Shown piece after piece: positions 36,508 through 46,939 of a stretch of DNA of 64,000 bases. This DNA is from Nitrospina sp. LS_NOB. GTDB taxonomy: Bacteria; Nitrospinota; Nitrospinia; Nitrospinales; VA-1. Position numbers and translations under genes: made by a program. Location: the NCBI GenBank assembly GCA_001542995.1, contig LFLA01000016.1, positions 1 through 64,000 of the forward strand, given 5' to 3'. Under the pieces are notes generated by a model that did no database searches, had not been told where the DNA came from, and saw only the letters and a program-made list of their open reading frames with translations. Every line of letters begins with the position of its first letter. Position 1 is the first letter of the stretch.

Positions 36508-38328
36508 ATGTGTGGAATTAGTGGTGCGGTCGGATTAAAAAATATATCCGAACTTCTTTTTGAAGGGATCAGGAACCTGGAGTACAGGGGCTATGACTCT
36601 TGCGGCGTTGCTTTAATGAACAAAACACGCCTCATCATTAAAAAAGACATTGGAGGTGTGGAAGAGTTTTATCGCAAACACAATGTCCTTGATCAGAAAA
36701 GCAAGATAGGCATTGCCCATACCCGCTGGGCCACACACGGAAAAGTGACGCAGAACAACACCCACCCGTTCACCTCCCGCGATGGTAATTTTGCAGTGGT
36801 TCACAATGGAATCATTTCCAATTACCGCACTTTGAGAGACCAATTAAAAAAAGAAGGCTTCAAGTTTTCTTCGGAAACCGATACCGAAATTCTCGCCCAC
36901 CTTTTAGAGAAGTTTTACAAGCGCAGCCGAAACGTGGAAAAGGCTTTTTTGAAGATGCTGGGCCTCATTGAGGGAACCTATGCGATAGCATTTATTTCCT
37001 CCTATCTTCCCGATCAGATTTTTTGCGCGAAAAAGGAATCACCACTGATGCTGGGTATCGGTGATGAGATTAAATTTATTGGTTCCGATTTCAACGCTTT
37101 CATCGACCATACCAAGAATGCCGTGATTCTGGATGATGGAGAATATGCCATTCTTTCCCGGGATACCTATGTCGTGAAAAGCCTTTTGAGCAAGGACGAA
37201 GTCACGAAGCCCATCACTAAAATTGAATGGGACAGTGAGACTTCCAAAAGGGGGGGCTATCCTCATTATATGCTCAAGGAAATTTATGAACAGCCTCAAA
37301 CCATTTCCAATGCGTTGGATCTGGAGGCCTCAGGGCTGGATGAGGTTGTTGATTTGTTCGCAAAATCCAAGAACTCTTATTTACTGGGTGTGGGGACCAC
37401 TTTTTATGTTGTTAAATATGCAAAATATATTTTTTCGCAGTTAGCGCAGGAGTTTTTTCCTTCCATCAGTTCCGATGAGTTCATGGCATTAGCCAATGTG
37501 AACAAGCAGTCTCTGGTTTTTTCCGCTTCGCAATCCGGTGAAACCTTTGACACCTTGTCGGCGTTGAAGTACGCCAAATCCAAGGGGGCCCGGACAGCGG
37601 CGGTTGTCAATGTCATGGGTTCCTCCATTGCCAGGCTTGTTGATAAAGTCGTTCTCCAGGGATCGGGACCTGAAATTTGTGTGATCAGTACTAAGGCCGC
37701 GTTATCGCAAATGGTGATACTTACGGTGATGGCTATGAAGCTCGCTTTAAAAAAGAAAGTGATCACCCGAAAAACCTATAACCAGCACTTGCAGGCTTTA
37801 CAGGATCTCCCTGAAATTATTCAGGGAATTTTGAACGAGCGATCTGGTTTTATTCATCGCCTTGCCCATAAATATTCCGGGAGCCGCAACTGGCTCTATT
37901 TAGGGCGGGGAGTTTATTATCCTATTGCCTTGGAAGCAGCTTTAAAAATGAAAGAGGTTGCCTACGTTCATGCAGAAGGAATGCCCGGTGGATTTTTAAA
38001 GCACGGAACGTTGGCTATGATTGATGACGATGTGTTTTCAATCGTGTTCGTTCCGCCTCCTGAAGATAAAGTACTCTATGAATCCACGATGCATTGCATA
38101 GAGGAAATTCGTGCCCGGTCAGGTTTTGTTCTGGGAATTCATTTCAGCGAGCAGGGGAAAAACCAGGATTTATACAGTGAAGAATTGATCCTTCCCAAAG
38201 TGCCTCCTTTGACTGCGCCCCTTATTCAGTTGGTCATTGGCCAGTTGTTTGCATATTTTACCGCCACCTCTCTGAAGCGCAATATCGACAAACCCCGATC
38301 TCTTGCCAAATCCGTTACCGTTGCCTGA
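36508..38328 (+). CDS. glmS: Glutamine-fructose-6-phosphate aminotransferase
   Basis: Makes glucosamine-6-phosphate, the first step to UDP-GlcNAc. The 606 residues show the N-terminal nucleophile Cys2 (MCGISG), YRGYDSCGVAL, HTRWATHG and VVHNGIISNY. Two SIS domains follow, with SASQSGETFDTLSAL and GPEICVISTKAAL, the ring-opening region LEAALKMKEVAYVHAEGMPGG-FLKHGTL, and the Schiff-base Lys in LAKSVTVA at the end. Several segments (LGVGTTFYVVKYAKY, SISSDEF, MPGGFLKHG) differ from enterobacterial GlmS and suggest a separate subfamily. It is the third metabolic gene of the fis-glm operon; no glmM is here. Confidence 0.92.
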   Translation: MCGISGAVGLKNISELLFEGIRNLEYRGYDSCGVALMNKTRLIIKKDIGGVEEFYRKHNVLDQKSKIGIAHTRWATHGKVTQNNTHPFTSRDGNFAVVHNGIISNYRTLRDQLKKEGFKFSSETDTEILAHLLEKFYKRSRNVEKAFLKMLGLIEGTYAIAFISSYLPDQIFCAKKESPLMLGIGDEIKFIGSDFNAFIDHTKNAVILDDGEYAILSRDTYVVKSLLSKDEVTKPITKIEWDSETSKRGGYPHYMLKEIYEQPQTISNALDLEASGLDEVVDLFAKSKNSYLLGVGTTFYVVKYAKYIFSQLAQEFFPSISSDEFMALANVNKQSLVFSASQSGETFDTLSALKYAKSKGARTAAVVNVMGSSIARLVDKVVLQGSGPEICVISTKAALSQMVILTVMAMKLALKKKVITRKTYNQHLQALQDLPEIIQGILNERSGFIHRLAHKYSGSRNWLYLGRGVYYPIALEAALKMKEVAYVHAEGMPGGFLKHGTLAMIDDDVFSIVFVPPPEDKVLYESTMHCIEEIRARSGFVLGIHFSEQGKNQDLYSEELILPKVPPLTAPLIQLVIGQLFAYFTATSLKRNIDKPRSLAKSVTVA

Positions 38329-38415
38329 ATAAAATCCCAATATTTTATTACCAGCTTTCAAGACGGTCTGTTACATTAGACCCTCCTTGTTTTCCTACAT
38401 TGAAGAGATTGATTT

Positions 38416-39774
38416 ATGTCTGACAAAACTGTAGTAGCTTTGACGATAGCCGGGTCGGATTCCGGAGGGGGCGCTGGCATTCAAGCCGATCTTAAAACAT
38501 TTTCTGCTCTTGGGGTATTTGGCAAAACAGTGATCACCTCCATCACTTCCCAGAATACTCTGGGGGTCCAGGCTGTGAATGATTTGCCAGTTGGTGTTGT
38601 GGAAAGCCAGCTTAAATCCATTTTTGAGGATGATAAATGCCAGGCCGTAAAAACAGGCATGCTGGGCAATGAGCAGATTGTCGATCGGGTTGCCTCCCTG
38701 CTCAAACGTTATCGGGTTAAAAACCTGGTTATCGATCCTGTCATTTTTTCTTCTTCAGGAAAAAAACTGCTCACCCCATCCGGGGTGGAGATGATAAAGA
38801 AACGCTTGTTCCCTCTGGCGCGTCTTGTGACCCCAAATATCAGGGAAGCTGAAATATTATCCGGAATAAAAATCCGCCGACCTGCGGACAGAAAGCGTGC
38901 GGCACGCAAAATTCTTAAATCGGGAGTGCGAGCGGTGGTGCTCACGGGTGGGCACTTGAAAGGAAAACCGGAGGATCTGTTTCTGGATAACAATGGTATG
39001 GAGATTTTAAGTTCAGAGCGATTGTCGGAATCGGATCCTCATGGAACAGGTTGTGTTTTTTCGTCAGCAATTACCGCTGGACTGGCTTTGGGCAGACAAA
39101 TCTTGCCGGCGGTAATAGAAGCCAAGGATTTTATTGGACGGGCTATTCTTGGAGAAGTGATTTCTGGAAGCGGCAAGGCGAGTGTGGAGCCGCTATCCTC
39201 GCTGTACAGGGAAAATGAAAAAGCCCAGGCTTTAGAAGGAATGAATCGGGCCATCCGGGTATTCCGGGAAGAAAGAATTGGGTCATTGGTTCCTGAGGTT
39301 CAAACCAATATCGGGTTGGCGCTAAAAAATGCTAAAAATCATGAGGATGTTCTCGCCATCCCAGGACGCATTATCAAAAATGGGGAGGATATTTTCACCG
39401 GTGCCGAACCTGAGTTTGGAGGTTCCCGGCATGTCGCCAATATTGTTTTGACGGTCATGCGTTTTGATCCAGAAAAATGCGCTGTCATGAATATCAAATA
39501 TACGGACGCGCTGTTAAAAATATGTCAACGCCTGCGGTTTAAGATTGCTTCGTTTGACAGGGCGGAGGAACCTAAAAATATAAGAGTTCGGGAAGGGTCT
39601 TCACTGGAATGGGGCACCCAAAAGGCGCTTATGGATTTCGGCTCGGTGCCGGATATCATTTATGATCTGGGGGGGATAAGAAAGGAAGAGATGATTCGGG
39701 TTATTGCTGAGGACATCGAATCATTGACAAACAAAATTCTAAAAATTCACCGACTGTATAAAAAGACGGTCTAA
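38416..39774 (+). CDS. Fused HMP(-P) kinase and ThiN-type thiamine phosphate synthase
   Basis: The 452 residues begin with ThiD: ALTIAGSDSGGGAGIQADLKTF (about 8-29), VIDPVIFSSSGKKLL, and DPHGTGCVFSSAI, the anion-hole motif. From about 285 the C-terminus matches ThiN, the non-ThiE thiamine phosphate synthase common in archaea: LVPEVQTNIGLALKNA, VLAIPGRI, EPEFGGSRHVANIVLTVMRFDP and MNIKYTD. The fusion would phosphorylate HMP twice and couple it to the thiazole. I searched the 87-base upstream gap for a TPP riboswitch and found none. Confidence 0.88.
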   Translation: MSDKTVVALTIAGSDSGGGAGIQADLKTFSALGVFGKTVITSITSQNTLGVQAVNDLPVGVVESQLKSIFEDDKCQAVKTGMLGNEQIVDRVASLLKRYRVKNLVIDPVIFSSSGKKLLTPSGVEMIKKRLFPLARLVTPNIREAEILSGIKIRRPADRKRAARKILKSGVRAVVLTGGHLKGKPEDLFLDNNGMEILSSERLSESDPHGTGCVFSSAITAGLALGRQILPAVIEAKDFIGRAILGEVISGSGKASVEPLSSLYRENEKAQALEGMNRAIRVFREERIGSLVPEVQTNIGLALKNAKNHEDVLAIPGRIIKNGEDIFTGAEPEFGGSRHVANIVLTVMRFDPEKCAVMNIKYTDALLKICQRLRFKIASFDRAEEPKNIRVREGSSLEWGTQKALMDFGSVPDIIYDLGGIRKEEMIRVIAEDIESLTNKILKIHRLYKKTV

Positions 39775-39820
39775 ACCCAAAATTAAATCAAGACTTTGCA
39801 AATTCACCGGGCTATAAAAA

Positions 39821-41752
39821 TCACATCAAGGTTTTGTCGATCATAATTTCCGCTCGGGCTTTCAGGTTTTCCACCCACTCCTGAAACATTTGGCGACTTT
39901 TTTCCTGTTTGATGCGTTGGATTATTTTTTTGGTTTGTTCTTTGTCGGGTTCTCCGGCGGCTTCTTTATCCACCCGTTTAAACAGGTAAAAACGGTTTCT
40001 CACTTTCGCGGAGGAAGTATCTCCCACCGCCATTGCCAAAGTTTTTTCCTTGATTTCTTTGATATTGCCAATCCCCGGAATGGAGTCTGCCATGCTGAAG
40101 AACGGCGTGTGTCGGACGCTCAAATCCAGCCCTTTGATGACTTTTTCAAGATCCTTATCCTGCGCCAGCTTTTGTTCCAGTTCCTTGAACTTGGAGGAGG
40201 TCTGCTCTTCATTGATGCGTTCGGTTAAAGCTTGTTCAACAGGTTTTCTGACTTCCTTCAACTCTGGGATATAGGATTCTTTGTTGCCGGCGAGTTTTAA
40301 AACGAAAGACGCTTCCTGGGTGTGCACAGGTTGGCTGACCCTGTTTTCCCCTAAGATGAAGGCTGTGTTGTAGAACTGGGGATTGTTGCCTATCTCAATG
40401 AGATTATGATTTTCTCTGGAAAAAAAATCGGTGGTGGTTGTCTGAGCCTGATTCTTTTCAGCGGCTGATTTCAGGTTGCCATCCTTTTCCGCTTCCCGAT
40501 GGATATGTTTTGCCGTTCTTCTGACCCTTTGCCGGGCCTTGATATTCTTCAGGGATTGAATGACTTCTTCGCGAACCTCCTTCAGCGGTTTGAACCGTTC
40601 CTCCTCTAAGCCTTCCAGTTTGATAATGTGGTAACCAAAAGGGGTTAGAACAGGTTCACTAATTTCTCCAACCTTCAACTTTTCCAAAGCCGACTCAAAA
40701 GCGGAGACCATGGTTCCTTTGGGAAATTCTCCCAGGCTTCCCCCCTCGGATCCTGAGCCGGGATCATCGGAATGTTTTTTTGCAATTTCTCCGAAGTCGG
40801 CACCGGTTTTAACTTTTTCCAGAAGTTCAGTGGCACGTGCTTTCGCTTTATCTTCCGCCTGTTTCTGTTTTTCTTCAGGAGAAGCATCTCCTTCAATTTC
40901 CGATGATTTTATATGGACAAGTATATGGCTGGCCCGGTACATTTTCTTAACGCGAAAATCAGCAATCTTGGTCTGGTAATAGTCTTCAATGTCTTCATCC
41001 CGAGGTTTGATTTCTGCAAGATAGGTCTGGGGCTCAATTTTTACATATTCAACCTTGATTTGCGGCGGTACCTCAAACTGCTTTTTGTTAGCTTGAAAAA
41101 AATCATTGAGTTCCTGATCGGTAAAAGTTTTTGCAACCTGAAAGTGATCGTCGTTAAATCGCACGTAGTCCAGTTTGGCTTTTTCTTCCTCGTTGATGAA
41201 GGCTTCACGGATTTCACTTTGTGAAACTTTGGAGCTGGTTCCGAACAGTTTCTCCAGCTTGTTTAAAACCAGGTTCTCGCGCTGGTTGTCTTCAAACTCG
41301 CCGGGAGTGACCCGTTGAAACTGAAGATAATTTCGATAAGATATTTCGCTGAAATTTTTATCACTTTGGAATACCTGCAAGCCTTGAATATGGGAAATCA
41401 GTTCTGCATTGCTGACTCGCAAGTTTTGTTTCTCGGCTTCTTGCAGTAATAATTTTTTCTGGATTAAAGCCTCCAGAGCCTGGGTTTTCAGATCGAGCGT
41501 TTTGATCATCTCGTCAGAAAACTGGTTCCTGAATTGTTGTCGGTAAAAATCCACAAGGTTATTAAAGGTGCGATCATATTCGCCTTGATAAATATTTTCT
41601 CCTTCAACGGTCGCTATGATCCCGCCCCCGGAGTTGGAAGCGCCCCCCATTCCCCATGAATAGAAAATAGTTCCTACAAAAGCCAGAATGATCATCCATA
41701 GAATGGATTTAATCAGCCAGGAATCAGCATGTTCTCGAATTGTACTCAGCAT
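39821..41752 (-). CDS. ppiD: PpiD/SurA-type periplasmic peptidyl-prolyl isomerase
   Basis: Membrane-anchored periplasmic folding factor. The 643 residues have one N-terminal membrane helix (about 12-36), a SurA-like N-terminal chaperone domain (about 50-230), one parvulin domain (about 272-380: RASHILVH, FGEIAKKHSDDPGSGSEGG-SLGEF, PFGYHIIKLE), and a C-terminal region with a second chaperone-like part. The frame is open upstream to 41818, but ATG at 41752 (MLSTIREHADSWL) gives the PpiD-type start, and a promoter-like site lies within the upstream extension. Confidence 0.88.
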   Translation of the reverse strand: MLSTIREHADSWLIKSILWMIILAFVGTIFYSWGMGGASNSGGGIIATVEGENIYQGEYDRTFNNLVDFYRQQFRNQFSDEMIKTLDLKTQALEALIQKKLLLQEAEKQNLRVSNAELISHIQGLQVFQSDKNFSEISYRNYLQFQRVTPGEFEDNQRENLVLNKLEKLFGTSSKVSQSEIREAFINEEEKAKLDYVRFNDDHFQVAKTFTDQELNDFFQANKKQFEVPPQIKVEYVKIEPQTYLAEIKPRDEDIEDYYQTKIADFRVKKMYRASHILVHIKSSEIEGDASPEEKQKQAEDKAKARATELLEKVKTGADFGEIAKKHSDDPGSGSEGGSLGEFPKGTMVSAFESALEKLKVGEISEPVLTPFGYHIIKLEGLEEERFKPLKEVREEVIQSLKNIKARQRVRRTAKHIHREAEKDGNLKSAAEKNQAQTTTTDFFSRENHNLIEIGNNPQFYNTAFILGENRVSQPVHTQEASFVLKLAGNKESYIPELKEVRKPVEQALTERINEEQTSSKFKELEQKLAQDKDLEKVIKGLDLSVRHTPFFSMADSIPGIGNIKEIKEKTLAMAVGDTSSAKVRNRFYLFKRVDKEAAGEPDKEQTKKIIQRIKQEKSRQMFQEWVENLKARAEIMIDKTLM

Positions 41753-41789
41753 AGATGTTACTCTCGGTTCTCGGTTAAAGAAGGAACCT

Positions 41790-41818
41790 ATACTATAAAA
41801 CACGCAAGAGAATCGCAA
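41790..41818 (-). promoter_or_regulatory. Promoter-like sequence before ppiD
   Basis: On the minus strand TTGCGA (41818-41813) and TAGTAT (41795-41790) are separated by 17 bases. Transcription would begin near 41783, 31 bases before the chosen ppiD ATG and inside the longer open frame. This supports the shorter protein. Confidence 0.5.
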
Positions 41819-41925
41819 GCCATTATTAATGAGTGAGTAACGAGGTTTGGTGAGGAGCGCTGATTATCTGTTGCTGCATTTGGTCCAAACGGTAGTGGTA
41901 TGGCGAACGCGCGCCGGGATTTGTC

Positions 41926-41954
41926 TTGCATTTTATACGGCCCCTTGCTATAAA
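41926..41954 (+). promoter_or_regulatory. Promoter of the mre operon
   Basis: TTGCAT at 41926-41931 and TATAAA at 41949-41954 with a 17-bp spacer. The start would be near 41961, about 54 bases before the mreB GTG. It is divergent from the ppiD promoter. Confidence 0.5.
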
Positions 41955-41993
41955 GAAACCTGAGGAAAAACAAGAAGTTACGTAAATTCATGA

Positions 41994-43037
<1,044 letters not shown>

Positions 43038-43039
43038 CG

Positions 43040-43855
43040 GTGCCCAGAAAAGGAAATAAAAGCAAAAAAAATATTGTTCTTGTTTCTGCTATTCTCCTGT
43101 TTTCTCTGGCGTTGATGACTTTGAACGCCAAGCAGGAAAAAGGCACCGGTTTTCTCGATTCCGTAGCGGGTTTCATCCTTTCCCCATTCCAGAATTTTTT
43201 TACCCAAACCATTCAGTCTGTCTCCGATAGCATCAATCATCATTTTCTCCTTGTCGATGTGGCGAGGGAAAATGACCAGCTAAAGCTGGAAATTCAGCGC
43301 CTCATAAGCGAAAAAAACCAACTCATTGAACGTCTCGCCAGCCAAAAGCGTCTTGCTAAACTCATGGCTTATGAAGACGATTGGGATAAGAAAATTGTGG
43401 TGGCCTCGGTCATTGGCAGGGATGCCACCCAGTGGTCAAAGGTGGTGGTTATTAATAAGGGAACGCAAAACGGGATAAGGGATCACTTGGCCGTGGTTAC
43501 CGATGCTGGAGTGATCGGGCAGGTGATTCATGCCGGTGTCAACACTTCGAAGGTGCTTTTGATTATTGACGGCCGTAGCGCGGTGGATGCCTTGTTTCAG
43601 GATAACCGAGTATCGGGAGTCGTTGTTGGCATGGGGGAAGATGAGTGTAAATTAAAATTTGTTCCAAACACTGCAGATGTCAAAGTGGGAGACACGATGC
43701 TTTCCTCGGGGCTGGGTGGAATTTTCCCGAAGGGCTTGGTCATTGGAAAAGTCTCCCAGGTATCCAGGAAGAAACAAGGGTTGTTTCAGGAGATTACCTT
43801 GACTCCTAGTTCAGATTTCTCGCGCCTGGAAGAGGTGCTTGTCCTTTTGCCTTAG
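43040..43855 (+). CDS. mreC: Rod shape-determining protein MreC
   Basis: Elongasome scaffold linking MreB to the penicillin-binding protein. The 271 residues have a basic N-terminus, one membrane helix (about 10-27), a coiled coil (ENDQLKLEIQRLISEKNQLIER, about 75-96) and the beta-rich periplasmic domain (VVASVIGRD, VINKGTQNGI, LSSGLGGIFPKGLVIGKV). The start is GTG at 43040, directly after mreB. Confidence 0.93.
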   Translation: MPRKGNKSKKNIVLVSAILLFSLALMTLNAKQEKGTGFLDSVAGFILSPFQNFFTQTIQSVSDSINHHFLLVDVARENDQLKLEIQRLISEKNQLIERLASQKRLAKLMAYEDDWDKKIVVASVIGRDATQWSKVVVINKGTQNGIRDHLAVVTDAGVIGQVIHAGVNTSKVLLIIDGRSAVDALFQDNRVSGVVVGMGEDECKLKFVPNTADVKVGDTMLSSGLGGIFPKGLVIGKVSQVSRKKQGLFQEITLTPSSDFSRLEEVLVLLP

Positions 43856-43861
43856 GTTTTT

Positions 43862-44380
43862 ATGTATTATTTTTCGCAGGCACTGATTGCCGTTTTTTTG
43901 TTTTCTGCCCAGACGACCTGGTTGGAAATTTTTTCCTTTGGCGGTGTTACCCCGGACTTGATTCTGGTGTGGGTGGTCTATTGTGGAGTTCGATATTCCC
44001 GGTCGAGCGGGATTGGAGCCGGGATTGCTTTGGGGCTTGCCCAGGACAGCCTTTCAGGGGGACTGTTGGGAGTGAACACGCTCTCGAAAAGTCTGATCGC
44101 TTATTTTTTTTCCACGCTTAAGAATAAGTTTTATGTTGAAGGCATGATACCGATAGGGATATTTCTTATTGTTTCTTCAATTTTTGATGGCCTGGTGTTT
44201 TATTTTTCCATGGGCACGATTCTGAAGGGAGAGGTCGCTTCCAGCTTTTTGTATCAGTCGTTGCCCATTTACAGTATTTATAATGCATTAATAGGCCCCT
44301 TTATGTTTGTGGTATTGGATAAAATTGATGATTGGTTGCAGCCGAAAATGTCTAATCCTTATATGGGGATGAGAAGATGA
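43862..44380 (+). CDS. mreD: Rod shape-determining protein MreD
   Basis: Integral membrane elongasome component, 172 residues with five or six hydrophobic segments. The FGGVTPDLILVWVVYCGVRY and GIALGLAQDSLSGGLLGVNTLSKS stretches are the usual conserved parts. It is identified mainly by these and by its position between mreC and mrdA. Its stop overlaps the mrdA start (ATGA). Confidence 0.92.
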   Translation: MYYFSQALIAVFLFSAQTTWLEIFSFGGVTPDLILVWVVYCGVRYSRSSGIGAGIALGLAQDSLSGGLLGVNTLSKSLIAYFFSTLKNKFYVEGMIPIGIFLIVSSIFDGLVFYFSMGTILKGEVASSFLYQSLPIYSIYNALIGPFMFVVLDKIDDWLQPKMSNPYMGMRR

Positions 44381-46236
44381 GTCTGTTTCGTTATGGCACC
44401 GAAACCAATGATGTGATTAAAAAGAAGATACATGTCTTCGCCATCCTTGTTGTGGTTTCATTTCTGTGCTTGTGGATGCGTGTCTGGTATTTGCAGATTT
44501 TAAAATGGCAATACCTGACAGGGCTTTCAGAGAACAACCGGGTTCGAATGGTGACCCTGCCTGCAAACCGGGGAATGATTAAAGATCGAAACGGTGAGAC
44601 TTTAGTCAGCATTCGCCCTGCTTTCAATTTGTATTTAACTCCTGAAGATGCCGGGGACCTGGGTCCCTCTCTGGACAAACTATCCCCAAAAATTTCCTTT
44701 GACCGGAAAAAATTGAAAAAGGCAATGGCTCGGAGCAAATCCTTCAAAGAAGTTTTAATAAAGGGAGATATTTCTCGGGAGGAAGTGGCTTTTGTAGAAG
44801 AGAACAATATGAACCTTTCTGGAATACACATCAGGGCTGAACCTTTAAGGAATTATGTGTTCAATAACCTGGCATCCCACACGCTGGGCTATCTTGGAGA
44901 GATTTCCAAAGCAAGCTTGGAAAGCCTTAAAGACCCCAAGTATAAGCAGGGGGATTTTGTCGGGAAAAACGGCCTGGAAAATATATATGAGTCTATTTTA
45001 CGAGGCGAAAAGGGCTACAAAGAAGTTGAGGTGGATGTTTCTGGTAGGGAGTTGAAATTATTACGCAAACTACCTCCAGAAAGCGGGAATAATCTGATTC
45101 TTACCTTGGATGTAAGGATACAACAGGAATTAGAAAAATTAATGGTTGGAACTGTGGATCAGAATATGAATGGTTCCGTGGTGGTGATGAAGGCGCAGAC
45201 GGGTGAGATCATTGCAATGACCAGCAGCCCATCCTTCGATCCCAATAAGTTTGCGGCGGGGATCAGTCCTCAAAACTGGAATGCGTTAGTGACTGACGAG
45301 TGGCACCCGTTACAGAACAGGTCTATTCATGGCCAATATCCCCCTGCTTCTACCTACAAAATTGTGATAGCGCTTGCAGGCCTTGAAGAGGGCGTGATTA
45401 AACCGGATACATCTATCTTTTGTCCTGGGCATTTCAGGTTGGGCAGGGGTCGGTATCGGTGCTGGAAAAAATCCGGGCATGGTCCGATGAATTTGCATGA
45501 CGCGCTGGTGCAATCTTGTGATGTTTATTTTTATACCATCGGTCATCGTTTGGGCATCAATACAATTGCGAAATATGCTAAACGTTTTGGGCTGGGCAGT
45601 TCTACCCGTCTGGGCTTGAGCCAGGAAAAAAGGGGATTGGTTCCTACTACCCAGTGGAAATTGTTAAACAAGAAGGAGCCCTGGCTGTTGGGCGAAACCA
45701 TTTCCGCGTCCATTGGTCAGGGTTATAATCTGGTGACTCCCATACAACAGGCAAGTATGATGGCCTCCGTGGCTAATGGAGGCATTCTGCTCAAACCTTA
45801 TCTGGTGAAGCGTATCGAAGGACCCGAGGGAAAAACTAAGAAAGAATTTTTCCCGAATATAGTCGGCCAATTAGGGGTGGATCCCGACCATTTAGAACAG
45901 ATCAGGAAGGCCCTACGCGATGTGGTGAACGGCACACGAGGGACAGGAAAAAGATCCCGCTTGAAAAACATAATTGTTTCTGGAAAAACCGGAACGGCCC
46001 AGGTTGTACGGATGAAATCAAATGAGGAGTTGGAGAAGGGTGAGGTCATACCTGTCAGGTATCGGGATCATGCATGGTTCGTAGCTTTTGCGCCCTATGA
46101 AAAACCCGAGATCGCTGTGGCCATTATCATTGAACATGGAGGCCATGGCGGGGCCACCGCTGCACCGATTGCCAGAAAAATCTTCAAGGAGTACTTCAAG
46201 CTCTATCCTCCCGGGCCTTCCGCCCAATCCTCATAA
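44377..46236 (+). CDS. mrdA: Penicillin-binding protein 2 (elongasome transpeptidase)
   Basis: Monofunctional class B PBP for lateral wall synthesis. The 619 residues have a membrane anchor (about 18-38), the pedestal domain starting with LPANRGMIKDRNGETL, and a transpeptidase domain with active Ser325 in STYK (QYPPASTYK). The second motif is SCD (380-382), where SxN is usual in PBPs and SxD occurs in PBP2 proteins, and the third is KTG (537-539). ATG overlaps mreD by four bases. No rodA follows; the next gene is a broken PilZ protein. Confidence 0.95.
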   Translation: MSLFRYGTETNDVIKKKIHVFAILVVVSFLCLWMRVWYLQILKWQYLTGLSENNRVRMVTLPANRGMIKDRNGETLVSIRPAFNLYLTPEDAGDLGPSLDKLSPKISFDRKKLKKAMARSKSFKEVLIKGDISREEVAFVEENNMNLSGIHIRAEPLRNYVFNNLASHTLGYLGEISKASLESLKDPKYKQGDFVGKNGLENIYESILRGEKGYKEVEVDVSGRELKLLRKLPPESGNNLILTLDVRIQQELEKLMVGTVDQNMNGSVVVMKAQTGEIIAMTSSPSFDPNKFAAGISPQNWNALVTDEWHPLQNRSIHGQYPPASTYKIVIALAGLEEGVIKPDTSIFCPGHFRLGRGRYRCWKKSGHGPMNLHDALVQSCDVYFYTIGHRLGINTIAKYAKRFGLGSSTRLGLSQEKRGLVPTTQWKLLNKKEPWLLGETISASIGQGYNLVTPIQQASMMASVANGGILLKPYLVKRIEGPEGKTKKEFFPNIVGQLGVDPDHLEQIRKALRDVVNGTRGTGKRSRLKNIIVSGKTGTAQVVRMKSNEELEKGEVIPVRYRDHAWFVAFAPYEKPEIAVAIIIEHGGHGGATAAPIARKIFKEYFKLYPPGPSAQSS

Positions 46237-46393
46237 CCTTTGAGAAAACGCCACATTGAGCCTGTATTTAATGTAAATGTTTTTTTTCCTTGTATATCTG
46301 TATGAGGTTGTTTAATTTGTTTTCTTGCCGATACAAATAAGGTGCGGTTGCTATGATTCTGGCGAGTTGTGATTCATTAGAGGTTATTGATCA

Positions 46394-46935
46394 ATGCCTA
46401 TAAAAAGCGATGAAATCCCTTTTGTGATGGGACAGAAAGTGACCGCGACCATTCGCGGTGAGGTCTTTTCCGTTTGTATCAGGGGATGGATGAAGGGGCA
46501 ATATGTGATCACCGATTTGCCCAGGGTGGGGGCTGAAGCCTATCGGGTTGCTCCTCAAACCGGAGTGCAAATTCATTTCATTAAAGAGGGGTTGTTTGTC
46601 AACTTCAAGACTTCTTCCAGTTATGCTCTGGCTCAGGCGATAAAAAATATGAAGATTCTGGAATTATAAGAGATATCAGTTCGGGAGGGGCATTGATCAG
46701 TCATAGCAGCCAAGTGACCAAAAAAAACATGCTATATGTCACTGCAGAGATGCCTACTGGCGGGAGTTTCAATCTACAAAAGGCGGATGTTAAAAACTTA
46801 AGAAAGAATCAGAAAAGTGACTCTGCTCCTTATGTAACTGGAGTTAAATGGCAAGAGCTTCTCCCAGAGTCGGAAGCGGGGATTGCCAGACTCATTGCTC
46901 AAAGAACGAAGGACCACAGGGAAACCCCAAGATAG
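46394..46935 (+). pseudogene. PilZ-domain protein, frameshifted and internally deleted
   Basis: The first frame (46394-46669, 91 aa) reads like the N-terminal YcgR-type domain (GQKVTATIRGEVFSVCIRGWMKGQYVITDLPR). A -1 shift gives a second frame to 46935 that contains GIIRDISSGGALI, the D-x-S-x-x-G signature of the c-di-GMP-binding PilZ domain, upstream of its first ATG. The run A AAA AAT at 46642-46648 lies in the overlap. The upstream RxxxR half of the PilZ site is absent from all three frames, so a deletion as well as a frameshift is likely. A functional two-product arrangement or programmed frameshift is possible but less likely. Confidence 0.6.
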
Positions 46936-46939
46936 TATT

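Noticed and set aside
38329-38415. Possible TPP riboswitch before the thiD-thiN gene
   Set aside because: The 87-base gap has none of the conserved THI-box pieces (CTGAGA, ACCTGATCTGGATAATGCCAGCG-type), and it is too short.
41753-41818. 22-residue N-terminal extension of PpiD
   Set aside because: It places a Phe/Arg-rich segment before the normal membrane anchor and contains the likely promoter; ATG at 41752 fits the family.
46642-46648. Programmed -1 frameshift making one PilZ protein
   Set aside because: The heptamer A AAA AAT is compatible, but the fused product would still lack the RxxxR part of the PilZ site, and no clear stimulatory hairpin or upstream Shine-Dalgarno was seen. Decay is the simpler reading.
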